6,476 bases of DNA from Paludibacter sp. UBA5753 (GTDB taxonomy: Bacteria > Bacteroidota > Bacteroidia > Bacteroidales > Paludibacteraceae). Made by a program: the position numbers and the translations under genes. A model generated the notes under the pieces. It was not told where the DNA came from. It worked only from the letters and a program-made list of their open reading frames with translations, and made no database searches. This document shows, piece by piece, positions 1 through 5,082 of this stretch (positions are counted from its first letter, which is position 1; each line of letters opens with the position of its first letter). The stretch is from NCBI GenBank assembly GCA_002427615.1, contig DIFH01000047.1, positions 1 through 6,476 on the forward strand, read 5' to 3'.

Positions 1-219
1 AAAAACCTTGCATTTACACCTAAAAAAATACTATAAATTACTATTTATCAGACTTATTATACTTTTTCAGCAGACCTTAATTAGTATGTGCTGCGATATA
101 TGACATATCGCAGTAGCTCTTTTTGTTCCTAATTCTGATTTATTCCCTGTTTCTTTGGTTTGTTCTTTGAATTTGAGAATAATATGTTTAGTCTATCCGG
201 GATTTATAGAGGAAAGATA
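1..219. other. Non-coding intergenic stretch upstream of the peptidase gene
   Basis: No convincing reading frame enters from the left edge. One + frame is closed by position 36, another by about 20, and the third runs about 33 codons of AT-rich, chance-like sequence. The stretch is AT-rich and contains one clear hairpin (89-115, listed separately). Positions 125-219 contain several TTTG words but no full TTTG / TAnnTTTG pair that I could find. The gene whose transcript the terminators here would end must lie left of the window. Confidence 0.6.
89..124 (+). terminator. Possible intrinsic terminator or 23-bp operator-like palindrome
   Basis: CTGCGATAT (91-99) and ATATCGCAG (105-113) are perfect 9-bp inverted arms around a 5-nt loop. 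A G-T wobble and a T-A pair extend the stem to 89/115. A run of five T (120-124) follows after four bases, so it could end transcription from a gene off the left edge. The gap before the T-run and the short tract make it weak. A protein-binding palindrome is an alternative. Confidence 0.4.
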
Positions 220-262
220 ACACAAAAGCCATTGCATTTTTTCAGGCAATGGTTTTTTGTGT
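220..262 (+). terminator. Strong intrinsic terminator, symmetric (probably bidirectional)
   Basis: CCATTGC (229-235) pairs perfectly with GCAATGG (246-252) around a 10-nt loop. The stem continues after a small G/TT bulge by pairing ACACAAAA (220-227) with TTTTGTGT (255-262). A six-T run (253-258) follows the core stem directly on the + strand, and an A-run precedes it, giving a U-run on the - strand too. It ends transcription arriving from the left and insulates the peptidase gene. Confidence 0.75.
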
Positions 263-288
263 ATGTTTAAAAGAATAGTTTAACTTTG
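256..288 (+). promoter_or_regulatory. Bacteroidota-type promoter of the peptidase gene
   Basis: The -33 box TTTG (256-259) and a perfect TAnnTTTG -7 box, TAACTTTG (281-288), are separated by 21 nt, within the usual spacing for the phylum's primary sigma factor. The inferred transcription start is near 292-294, leaving a leader of about 20 nt before the ATG at 313. The -33 box lies within the T-rich arm of the preceding terminator. Confidence 0.72.
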
Positions 289-312
289 TATTCTGAATTA
301 AAAATAACGAAT

Positions 313-2727
313 ATGAAAAAAGACGTACTCGTTTTATTTATTACGATAATGGGAATAACCAACATCAAGGCTCAGGAAAACCTGACTTATCAACTTCCGC
401 CCGAAAGCATTTTACAACTCGCCGACTATCAGCGGGCTCCGGCGGTAAGTATCGACTCGCACAAAAAATATATGCTGCTTAGTTACCGCGACACCTACAA
501 ATCGCTCGACGACCTGAATCAACAGGAAATCAGCCTTGCCGGACTGCGTGTAAATCCGGTAACCAATATCAGCTCGTCAATGAGCTATATCAGCAACCTG
601 AAAATACGCAAAGTGTTGGACGACAAACCCGTTCAGATAAAAGGACTTCCGGCTAAACCACGCATCGCTTATCTCACCTGGTCGCCCGACGAAACGAAAG
701 TGGCTTTTACACACACTACCGCCGAAGGATTGGAACTTTGGGTGATGGATTTTGTTACTGCTCAGGCTACAAGGCTGACCGAAGCTGTTGTGAATGCGAA
801 CTTAGGCAATCCGCTGAATTGGTATCGCGACAGCCGGGCATTGTTAGTCCGCCTTATACCGGAAAACCGACCGGCTCTTATTGATTCGAACAAGAATTTG
901 CCCACAGGCCCTACAATCTCCGTAAGCGATGGTTCAAAAGCACAAAACCGGACTTACCAGGATTTGCTGAAAAATCCTTCGGACGAGGCAAACTTTGTAG
1001 CGCTGACTACCGCCGAACTTTATAAAGTAGATTTAAACGGGAATAAAACCCTATTCAAATACGCTGACATCTATGCGGAGGAAAATTTCTCGCCTGATGG
1101 ACAATATTTACTCGTAAATACGATCCAAAAACCGTTTTCGTATATTGTTCCGTTCAACCGCTTCCCGCAACGATATGTGATATACGACCTGAACGGAAAG
1201 GTAATAAAAACAGTAACCGAAGTGCCGCTCACCGAAGTTCTTCCCAAAGGTTTTATGGCTGTACGCAAAGGAAAACGCCATCTGAACTGGCGTTCGGACG
1301 TTCCAGCCACCTTATTCTTTGTAGAAGCGCTCGACGAAGGCGACCCGAAAAATGAAACGGAATTCCGCGACGCGGTTTACACCTGGAAAGCTCCTTTCGA
1401 TAAAAACCCGGAATTGTTGACCAAATCGAACCTGCGTTTTTCGCACATTGTTTGGGGAAATGCTACAACAGCTGTTTTGCAGGACGAATGGTACGATACG
1501 CGGCAAGTGAAAAGCTATTTGTTCGATCCATCAAAGCCTGAAGCAGCTCCACGTGTGGTTTCCGACCGCAATTACCAGGATGTTTATTCCGATCAGGGAG
1601 ATTTTGAAACACAGAAAAACGAATACGGAAAATATGTATTGACCATAGATAACAACCGTATTTTCAGAATCGGCGATGGTTTTACACCCCAAGGACAGTT
1701 TCCTTTTATCGACGAACTCAATTTGAAAACTCTGAAAACAAAACGCCTTTATCAGTCGGTCTACGCCGACAAAATGGAGGAAATATTCGACATTCTGGAC
1801 GTAACAAAGGGCGAAGTGCTGGTACGCATTCAATCGAAAAACGAATATCCCAATTATTATATCCGCAACCTGAAAAAACAGATTGCGCCTTTGCAACTGA
1901 CGCATTTCCCCAATCCTTTCGAAAGCATCAAAAATATTTATAAAGAACTGATCAAATACAACCGGGCAGATGGCGTGGAGCTTTCGGGAACGCTTTACTT
2001 GCCGGCAGATTACGACCGTAATGCAAAAACAGGGAAACTGCCTTTGCTTATCTGGGCTTATCCGGCTGAATACAAAGACAAAAACAGCGCAGGACAAAGC
2101 ACCGCCAACCCCAACGAATTTACATTTCCGTATTACGGCTCATTCGTTTACTGGGTAACCCGCGGCTACGCCATCCTCGACGACGCGGCTTTCCCTATCG
2201 TGGGCGAAGGAAAAACCGAACCGAATGATTCGTTTATCGAACAACTGGTTGCCAATGCCAAAGCAGCGATTGATGCGGTGGATTCACTTGGTTATATCGA
2301 CCGCACAAAAGTAGCCGTGGGCGGACATTCGTATGGCGCGTTTATGACTGCCAACCTGCTTACACATTCCGATTTGTTTGCGTGCGGCATTGCCCGTAGC
2401 GGGGCTTACAACCGGACCTTAACTCCTTTCGGCTTCCAAAGCGAACAACGCAATTACTGGGAGGCTCCGGAAGTGTATGACGCCATGTCGCCTTTTATGC
2501 ACGCAGACAAAATGAAAACGCCTATGTTGCTTGTGCATGGCGAAGCCGACAACAATCCCGGAACATTCACGTTGCAAACCGAACGCTATTTCCAGGCGCT
2601 GAAAGGACTTGGCGGACCTGCCCGTATGGTAATTCTGCCCAAGGAACAACATAGTTACGTAGCCCGCGAAAATATCCTGCATTTACTGTGGGAACAAGAT
2701 CAATTCCTTGAAAAATATTTGAAATAA
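313..2727 (+). CDS. Exported S9-family serine peptidase, glutamyl endopeptidase-like (S9D)
   Basis: Encodes an 804-residue serine peptidase, probably periplasmic or surface-exposed, that should cut oligopeptides or partly unfolded proteins. Residues 1-20 form a signal peptide: MKK, a hydrophobic core, then a likely cut after Ala20 before Gln-Glu-Asn. I see no lipobox cysteine. Residues of about 25-540 have beta-propeller-like repeats with WSPDE and FSPDG words. The alpha/beta-hydrolase domain spans about 547-804. The catalytic triad is readable: Ser673 in GGHSYG (670-675), Asp746 in GEADNNPG, His780 in KEQHSY. The segments around them (ACGIARSGAYNRTLTPFGF, then MSPF) strongly recall chloroplast glutamyl endopeptidase, which cuts after Glu. 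The Glu preference here is inferred from that resemblance. The ATG at 313 was chosen because an in-frame ATG at 286 lies inside the -7 box and would add nine residues before the signal peptide. It appears to be a single-gene transcript. Related S9 dipeptidyl or acylaminoacyl peptidases are the alternative. Confidence 0.9.
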   Translation: MKKDVLVLFITIMGITNIKAQENLTYQLPPESILQLADYQRAPAVSIDSHKKYMLLSYRDTYKSLDDLNQQEISLAGLRVNPVTNISSSMSYISNLKIRKVLDDKPVQIKGLPAKPRIAYLTWSPDETKVAFTHTTAEGLELWVMDFVTAQATRLTEAVVNANLGNPLNWYRDSRALLVRLIPENRPALIDSNKNLPTGPTISVSDGSKAQNRTYQDLLKNPSDEANFVALTTAELYKVDLNGNKTLFKYADIYAEENFSPDGQYLLVNTIQKPFSYIVPFNRFPQRYVIYDLNGKVIKTVTEVPLTEVLPKGFMAVRKGKRHLNWRSDVPATLFFVEALDEGDPKNETEFRDAVYTWKAPFDKNPELLTKSNLRFSHIVWGNATTAVLQDEWYDTRQVKSYLFDPSKPEAAPRVVSDRNYQDVYSDQGDFETQKNEYGKYVLTIDNNRIFRIGDGFTPQGQFPFIDELNLKTLKTKRLYQSVYADKMEEIFDILDVTKGEVLVRIQSKNEYPNYYIRNLKKQIAPLQLTHFPNPFESIKNIYKELIKYNRADGVELSGTLYLPADYDRNAKTGKLPLLIWAYPAEYKDKNSAGQSTANPNEFTFPYYGSFVYWVTRGYAILDDAAFPIVGEGKTEPNDSFIEQLVANAKAAIDAVDSLGYIDRTKVAVGGHSYGAFMTANLLTHSDLFACGIARSGAYNRTLTPFGFQSEQRNYWEAPEVYDAMSPFMHADKMKTPMLLVHGEADNNPGTFTLQTERYFQALKGLGGPARMVILPKEQHSYVARENILHLLWEQDQFLEKYLK

Positions 2728-2871
2728 CAAACCTACACGATTCATGTTAAAAACTGAAGATTCAATAGGAAAGTTTGAAATCTTAACTACTCATCACCCT
2801 AATATATTTGATAATAATCAGCCATTTAGTGGATTATTTTGCATTTAAACTCTTTGCTCCGACGGGGCTAA

Positions 2872-2911
2872 ACCTGCCTGCCCTCCATAGATGGATAAAC
2901 CGCAGGCAGGT
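2872..2911. repeat. Inverted repeat with perfect 10-bp arms
   Basis: ACCTGCCTGC (2872-2881) and GCAGGCAGGT (2902-2911) are perfect inverted arms around a 20-nt loop. The loop holds a smaller TCCAT/ATGGA pair (2884-2888 and 2891-2895). No T-run follows on either strand, which argues against a terminator. I recall such CCTGCC/GGCAGG hairpins as common intergenic repeats in Bacteroidota genomes, but that is memory, not a search. Confidence 0.6.
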
Positions 2912-2970
2912 CTGCATAACCTCCCGTAAACGATTCGCAACTGGGAGTTAATGAAACAATCTCCCCTCCT

Positions 2971-3009
2971 TTTGATTTTCAGTTTGACTTTGTCGAACTG
3001 AAAATCAAA
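2971..3009. repeat. Near-perfect 18-bp hairpin repeat with a 3-nt loop
   Basis: TTTGATTTTCAGTT (2971-2984) is the exact reverse complement of 2996-3009. The stem continues inward to 2988/2992 with one T-G wobble, giving 18 pairs around TTT (2989-2991). There is no T-run after it on either strand (+ continues TCTAAAAAG; - continues AGGAGGGG), so it is not a standard terminator. An intergenic repeat, or an mRNA 3'-end stabiliser for the peptidase transcript, fits better. Confidence 0.65.
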
Positions 3010-3069
3010 TCTAAAAAGACCTGCTTTACCGACACCAATTAAATCATTAAATAAAAATCAAAAAAAGGT

Positions 3070-3100
3070 TTTGCAATTTCAAAATGATTCTCTATCTTTG
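3070..3100 (+). promoter_or_regulatory. Bacteroidota-type promoter of rpsU
   Basis: TTTG (3070-3073), 19 nt, then TATCTTTG (3093-3100) match both consensus boxes (TTTG and TAnnTTTG) with ideal spacing. The start of transcription should be near 3104-3106, giving a leader of about 45 nt before the rpsU ATG. This is the strongest promoter match of the rpsU-xerC-hpf block. Confidence 0.78.
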
Positions 3101-3149
3101 CAGTCCGAATCTAAAATTGATAACAAAATATATTAAATAACTAATAATT

Positions 3150-3341
3150 ATGATCGTAGTACCCGTAAAAGAAGGCGAAAACATTGAAAGAGCATTGAAA
3201 AAATTCAAACGTAAATTTGAAAAAACAGGCGTGGTAAAAGAACTTCGTCGCCGTCAATGTTTCGATAAGCCTTCCATTGTAAAACGCGAAGAAAAAATCC
3301 ACGCGATTTACGTACAAAAAATGCAATTGGACGAAGAATAA
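3150..3341 (+). CDS. rpsU: Small ribosomal subunit protein bS21
   Basis: A 63-residue basic protein of the 30S platform, of the usual length for bS21. Diagnostic features are the start MIVVPVKEGENIERALKKFK, the charged helix (K17-K25) and RRRQCF-KPS at about 33-42. In Bacteroidota, bS21 with bS18 and bS6 is reported to hold the 16S rRNA 3' tail so that it cannot pair with SD sequences. I recall a C-terminal Tyr54 as important for this in Flavobacterium johnsoniae, and this protein has Tyr at 54. The start is the first ATG after a strong promoter. The 20 bases before it are AT-rich with no SD-like word, in contrast to hpf downstream. A weak hairpin with a T-rich tail follows at 3352-3395, then a recombinase gene 78 nt downstream. 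Confidence 0.95.
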   Translation: MIVVPVKEGENIERALKKFKRKFEKTGVVKELRRRQCFDKPSIVKREEKIHAIYVQKMQLDEE

Positions 3342-3351
3342 AAAAGTAAAA

Positions 3352-3395
3352 AAATCGGCAGAAAGTTTGCCCAGCTGATTTATTTATTTTATTTT
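3352..3395 (+). terminator. Weak terminator or attenuator between rpsU and the recombinase gene
   Basis: AAATCGGC (3352-3359) pairs with GCTGATTT (3374-3381), 8 bp with one G-T wobble, around a 14-nt loop. A smaller competing hairpin uses GGCAGA and TTTGCC (3357-3371). The tail 3379-3395 is T-rich but broken by A. It may reduce read-through so that bS21 is made in excess of the downstream proteins. Confidence 0.4.
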
Positions 3396-3397
3396 CG
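3366..3397 (+). promoter_or_regulatory. Possible secondary promoter for xerC-hpf
   Basis: TTTG (3366-3369), 20 nt, then TATTTTCG (3390-3397), which matches the TAnnTTTG box at all fixed positions except one. The start would be near 3402, with a leader of about 18 nt before the ATG at 3420. It overlaps the weak rpsU terminator. AT-rich sequence makes chance matches fairly likely. Confidence 0.33.
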
Positions 3398-3419
3398 TTG
3401 CAGAATTGAACCTACGGTT

Positions 3420-4301
3420 ATGATAAACGAATTTCTGCAATATTTACAGTATGAGAAGAATTATTCATCTCATACTGTTTTGTCGTATCATACCGACCTG
3501 ATTCAGTTTTGTAACTTTCTTCAGGTTGAAGAAGATCAATTCACTCCGGCTTCGGTTGAAGAAAAACAAATACAACAATGGGCGCTTGCATTAATGTCAT
3601 CCGACATTAATGCGCGCACACTGTCACGAAAGATATCTACACTCAGGTCATTTTGGCGGTTTTTACTCACACGTGGTTACACACAGAAAAATCCTACGTT
3701 AAAAATCATTTTACCCAAAACAAATAAGCCTCTCCCTGCGTTTTTTAAACAGACAGAGATGGAAATAGCATTGAACGAAACATTTTTACCTGAAAATTTT
3801 GAAGCCCTGCGCAATCATTTAATCTTAGAAATGTTCTATTTGACAGGCATAAGGCTTTCCGAGCTAATTTCCATTAAAGACAATGATTTGGACCTTGCAG
3901 AAGGAAACTTGCGGGTTGTGGGAAAACGCAACAAACAACGCATTATACCGGTCAGCAAGGATTTCTGCTTAAAAATTGAACAATACATCCGGATTCGAAA
4001 CGAACAGATAGAAACTCATACTCCATTTTTATTCGTTCGCAAAAACGGCAAAAAACTATACCCAAATATGGTTTACAACCTTGTACACAATACTATGTCG
4101 CAAGTTAGCAGTCTCTCCAAAACAAGCCCCCACGTGCTACGCCATACCTTTGCCACAGGATTACTCAATCAGGGCGCCGATATAAACGCCGTAAAAGAAC
4201 TACTCGGTCATAGCAGCCTTGCAGCAACGCAGGTTTATACACACACGAGTTTTGACGAACTATACAATATATATAAACAGGCTCATCCACGAGCTAAATA
4301 A
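3420..4301 (+). CDS. xerC: XerC/XerD-type tyrosine recombinase
   Basis: A 293-residue site-specific recombinase, the normal length for XerC/XerD. These resolve chromosome dimers at the dif site by a phosphotyrosine mechanism. The N-terminal core-binding domain spans about residues 1-95 (EFLQYL, LSYHTDLIQF, RKISTLRSFWRFL). The catalytic domain has the full set of active residues: Arg145 in TGIRLSEL, Lys169 in VGKRNKQR, His238 and Arg241 in PHVLRHTF, His264 in LLGHSS, and the nucleophile Tyr273 in VYTHTSF. The protein appears intact and of chromosomal type, since there is no phage or island context. It sits between rpsU and hpf, with hpf starting 14 nt after its stop, so the two are probably co-transcribed. 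There is no SD before its ATG. XerC rather than XerD is a provisional assignment. Confidence 0.88.
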   Translation: MINEFLQYLQYEKNYSSHTVLSYHTDLIQFCNFLQVEEDQFTPASVEEKQIQQWALALMSSDINARTLSRKISTLRSFWRFLLTRGYTQKNPTLKIILPKTNKPLPAFFKQTEMEIALNETFLPENFEALRNHLILEMFYLTGIRLSELISIKDNDLDLAEGNLRVVGKRNKQRIIPVSKDFCLKIEQYIRIRNEQIETHTPFLFVRKNGKKLYPNMVYNLVHNTMSQVSSLSKTSPHVLRHTFATGLLNQGADINAVKELLGHSSLAATQVYTHTSFDELYNIYKQAHPRAK

Positions 4302-4302
4302 A

Positions 4303-4311
4303 AAAGGAGGT
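4303..4311 (+). promoter_or_regulatory. Perfect Shine-Dalgarno before hpf (exceptional in this phylum)
   Basis: AAAGGAGGT (4303-4311) can form nine consecutive pairs with the standard 16S 3' tail (ACCTCCTTT). It ends five bases (GG to ATG: TATTT) before the hpf ATG at 4316, an optimal spacing, and begins two bases after the recombinase stop codon. None of the other four protein genes in the window has anything similar. Confidence 0.85.
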
Positions 4312-4315
4312 ATTT

Positions 4316-4615
4316 ATGAAACTAAGGATTCAATCCATCAATTTTGATGCAACAACCGCTTTGGAATCGTACATCAACAAGAAAACATCAAAATTGGATA
4401 AGTTTTTTGATGAAATTATCAACGTAGAAGTATATTTAAAAGTAGTAAAGCCCGAAACAGCAACAAACAAAGAAGCAGAAATAAAAATTGCAATTCCGAA
4501 TGTAGATTTTTTCGCCTCAAAAACCTGTGATACATTTGAAGAAGCTATAGACCTTACCGTAGATGCATTAGAAAAGCAAATCCGCAAACACAAGGAAAAA
4601 ACAACTAAAAAATAA
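4316..4615 (+). CDS. hpf: Ribosome hibernation promoting factor, short form (HPF/RaiA family)
   Basis: A 99-residue protein of the HPF/YfiA family. These bind the 30S decoding region and block tRNA and mRNA sites in stationary phase or starvation, with short forms acting in 100S ribosome formation. Visible family features are the opening beta strand MKLRIQSINFDAT, helix ALESYINKKTSKLDKFF, central strands (NVEVYLKVV, AEIKIAIPN), and a second helix (TFEEAIDLTVDALEKQIRKHK) with a lysine-rich tail. The length fits the single-domain form without the dimerisation extension of long HPF. It lies 14 nt after the recombinase stop, as the last gene of a probable rpsU-xerC-hpf unit. Its start is fixed by a perfect SD, unlike its neighbours, suggesting translation control that differs from theirs (inference). 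Confidence 0.92.
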   Translation: MKLRIQSINFDATTALESYINKKTSKLDKFFDEIINVEVYLKVVKPETATNKEAEIKIAIPNVDFFASKTCDTFEEAIDLTVDALEKQIRKHKEKTTKK

Positions 4616-4632
4616 AATATTCATGTAAATGT

Positions 4633-4662
4633 TTTGTAGTCCAAAATAATTTCGTACATTTG
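4633..4662 (+). promoter_or_regulatory. Bacteroidota-type promoter of the tRNA-tuf operon
   Basis: TTTG (4633-4636), 18 nt, then TACATTTG (4655-4662), a perfect TAnnTTTG match. The start should be near 4665-4668, about 63 nt before the first tRNA. No promoter of similar quality was found between the tRNAs or before tuf, so this one probably drives all four tRNAs and tuf. Confidence 0.68.
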
Positions 4663-4663
4663 C

Positions 4664-4698
4664 AAGCCGTTTGAATAGCAGTATTTAAACGGCTTTTT
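4664..4698 (+). terminator. Intrinsic terminator at the end of the hpf transcript
   Basis: AAGCCGTTT (4664-4672) and AAACGGCTT (4687-4695) are perfect 9-bp arms around a 14-nt loop, with the T-run 4694-4698 completing the terminator. It is the only good terminator after hpf. The tRNA promoter's start point falls within the left arm, so RNA starting there would lack part of the stem. Confidence 0.62.
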
Positions 4699-4729
4699 AG
4701 GCTATAAAAGGCTGATAAAACAGCACTTT

Positions 4730-4803
4730 GCCTCTTTAGCTCAGTTGGCCAGAGCACGTGATTTGTAATCTCGGGGTCGTTGGTTCGAATCCGACAAGAG
4801 GCT
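4730..4803 (+). tRNA. tRNA-Thr, anticodon TGT (reads ACA)
   Basis: 74 nt, with a full cloverleaf. The acceptor GCCTCTT/AAGAGGC is perfect and the D-stem is GCTC/GAGC. The anticodon loop TTTGTAA places TGT at 4764-4766. The T-stem GTTGG/CCGAC is perfect, with loop TTCGAAT. The discriminator is T and CCA is not encoded. The anticodon stem CGTGA/TCTCG has one T-T mismatch (4759 x 4771). It corresponds in order and anticodon to E. coli thrU. Confidence 0.95.
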
Positions 4804-4811
4804 CAAACCAC

Positions 4812-4864
4812 ATGAGAATTAACATATAAATTAAGAAGAGTGGACGAATTCTTCTCATTTTTTT
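4812..4864 (+). terminator. Terminator-like hairpin with T7 inside the tRNA cluster
   Basis: ATGAGAA (4812-4818) can pair with TTCTCAT (4852-4858), or alternatively AGAAGA (4834-4839) with TCTTCT (4850-4855). Seven T follow (4858-4864). The two pairings overlap on the 3' side and so exclude each other. It may cause partial termination, or simply be a processed spacer. Both stems are AT-rich and modest. Confidence 0.33.
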
Positions 4865-4880
4865 CGTGTTTAAAAAACCT

Positions 4881-4963
4881 GGGCAGTTACCAGAGTGGCC
4901 AAATGGGGCTGACTGTAACTCAGCTGTCTTTCGACTTCGGTGGTTCGAATCCATCACTGCCCA
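4881..4963 (+). tRNA. tRNA-Tyr, anticodon GTA
   Basis: 83 nt class II tRNA. The acceptor GGGCAGT/ACTGCCC is perfect and the D-stem is CCA/TGG. The anticodon stem GCTGA/TCAGC is perfect, with loop CTGTAAC (GTA at 4915-4917). The 14-nt variable arm (4925-4938) folds around TTTCGA, as expected for bacterial tRNA-Tyr. The T-stem is GGTGG/CCATC with one G-T pair. The discriminator is A and CCA is not encoded. It matches E. coli tyrU in position. Confidence 0.95.
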
Positions 4964-4972
4964 CGAAATAAT

Positions 4973-5074
4973 GTGCCAATTAATCAATATGCCAATTAAT
5001 CAATGTGCCAATGTACCAATTGGATGAGATTATGCAGTTTGAATTGGTAAATTAGCACATTATCATATTGGCAC
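4973..5074. repeat. Octamer-phased inverted repeat array in a tRNA spacer
   Basis: Positions 4973-5020 are six consecutive 8-nt units all ending in AAT: GTGCCAAT, TAATCAAT, ATGCCAAT, TAATCAAT, GTGCCAAT, GTACCAAT. Positions 5043-5074 hold four inverted units, each starting with ATT: ATTGGTAA, ATTAGCAC, ATTATCAT, ATTGGCAC. The inner arms 5002-5021 and 5042-5061 pair at 18 of 20 positions around a 20-nt loop, and TGCCAAT/ATTGGCA extends the match outward (4990-4996 with 5067-5073). It lies between tRNA-Tyr and tRNA-Gly and would be transcribed with them. Confidence 0.75.
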
Positions 5075-5082
5075 AATAAATC

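Larger units (their letters stand above)
2728..3069. other. Intergenic stretch with hairpin repeats, no gene seen
   Basis: There is no supported gene between the peptidase stop and the rpsU promoter. The first 120 bases are plain AT-rich sequence. From about 2850 the composition becomes patchy, with GC-rich blocks and two strong inverted repeats (2872-2911 and 2971-3009, listed separately). A smaller CTCCC/GGGAG pair lies at 2921-2925 and 2943-2947, and an 8-bp pair GCAGGTCT (2906-2913) / AGACCTGC (3017-3024) spans the region. No hairpin here carries a T-run, so no intrinsic terminator for the peptidase gene was identified. Confidence 0.6.

Noticed and set aside
125..262. Possible small RNA ending at the 220-262 terminator
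   Set aside because: The position between two hairpins is suggestive, but I found no promoter with both boxes and no recognisable RNA family.
286..312. Upstream in-frame ATG that would lengthen the peptidase by nine residues
   Set aside because: It overlaps the -7 box (281-288), lies before the inferred transcription start, and would put nine residues ahead of a normal MKK-type signal peptide. The ATG at 313 is preferred.
1531..2097. 188-codon open frame on the - strand inside the peptidase gene
   Set aside because: It lies wholly antisense to a clear, motif-bearing gene, has no recognisable domain, and its Phe/Val-rich composition is a by-product of the + strand codons.
2744..2848. 34-codon open frame after the peptidase gene
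   Set aside because: No promoter, no SD, no known motif, and a length expected by chance in AT-rich sequence.
3420..4301. Tyrosine recombinase considered as a mobile-element integrase with an attachment site at the tRNAs
   Set aside because: Its length and motifs fit a chromosomal XerC/XerD, the setting is ribosomal housekeeping genes, all four tRNAs are intact, and I found no direct repeat of a tRNA 3' end.
4973..5074. Octamer units considered as a CRISPR array
   Set aside because: Units are 8 nt, contiguous, without spacers, and inverted across a centre. No cas gene is near.
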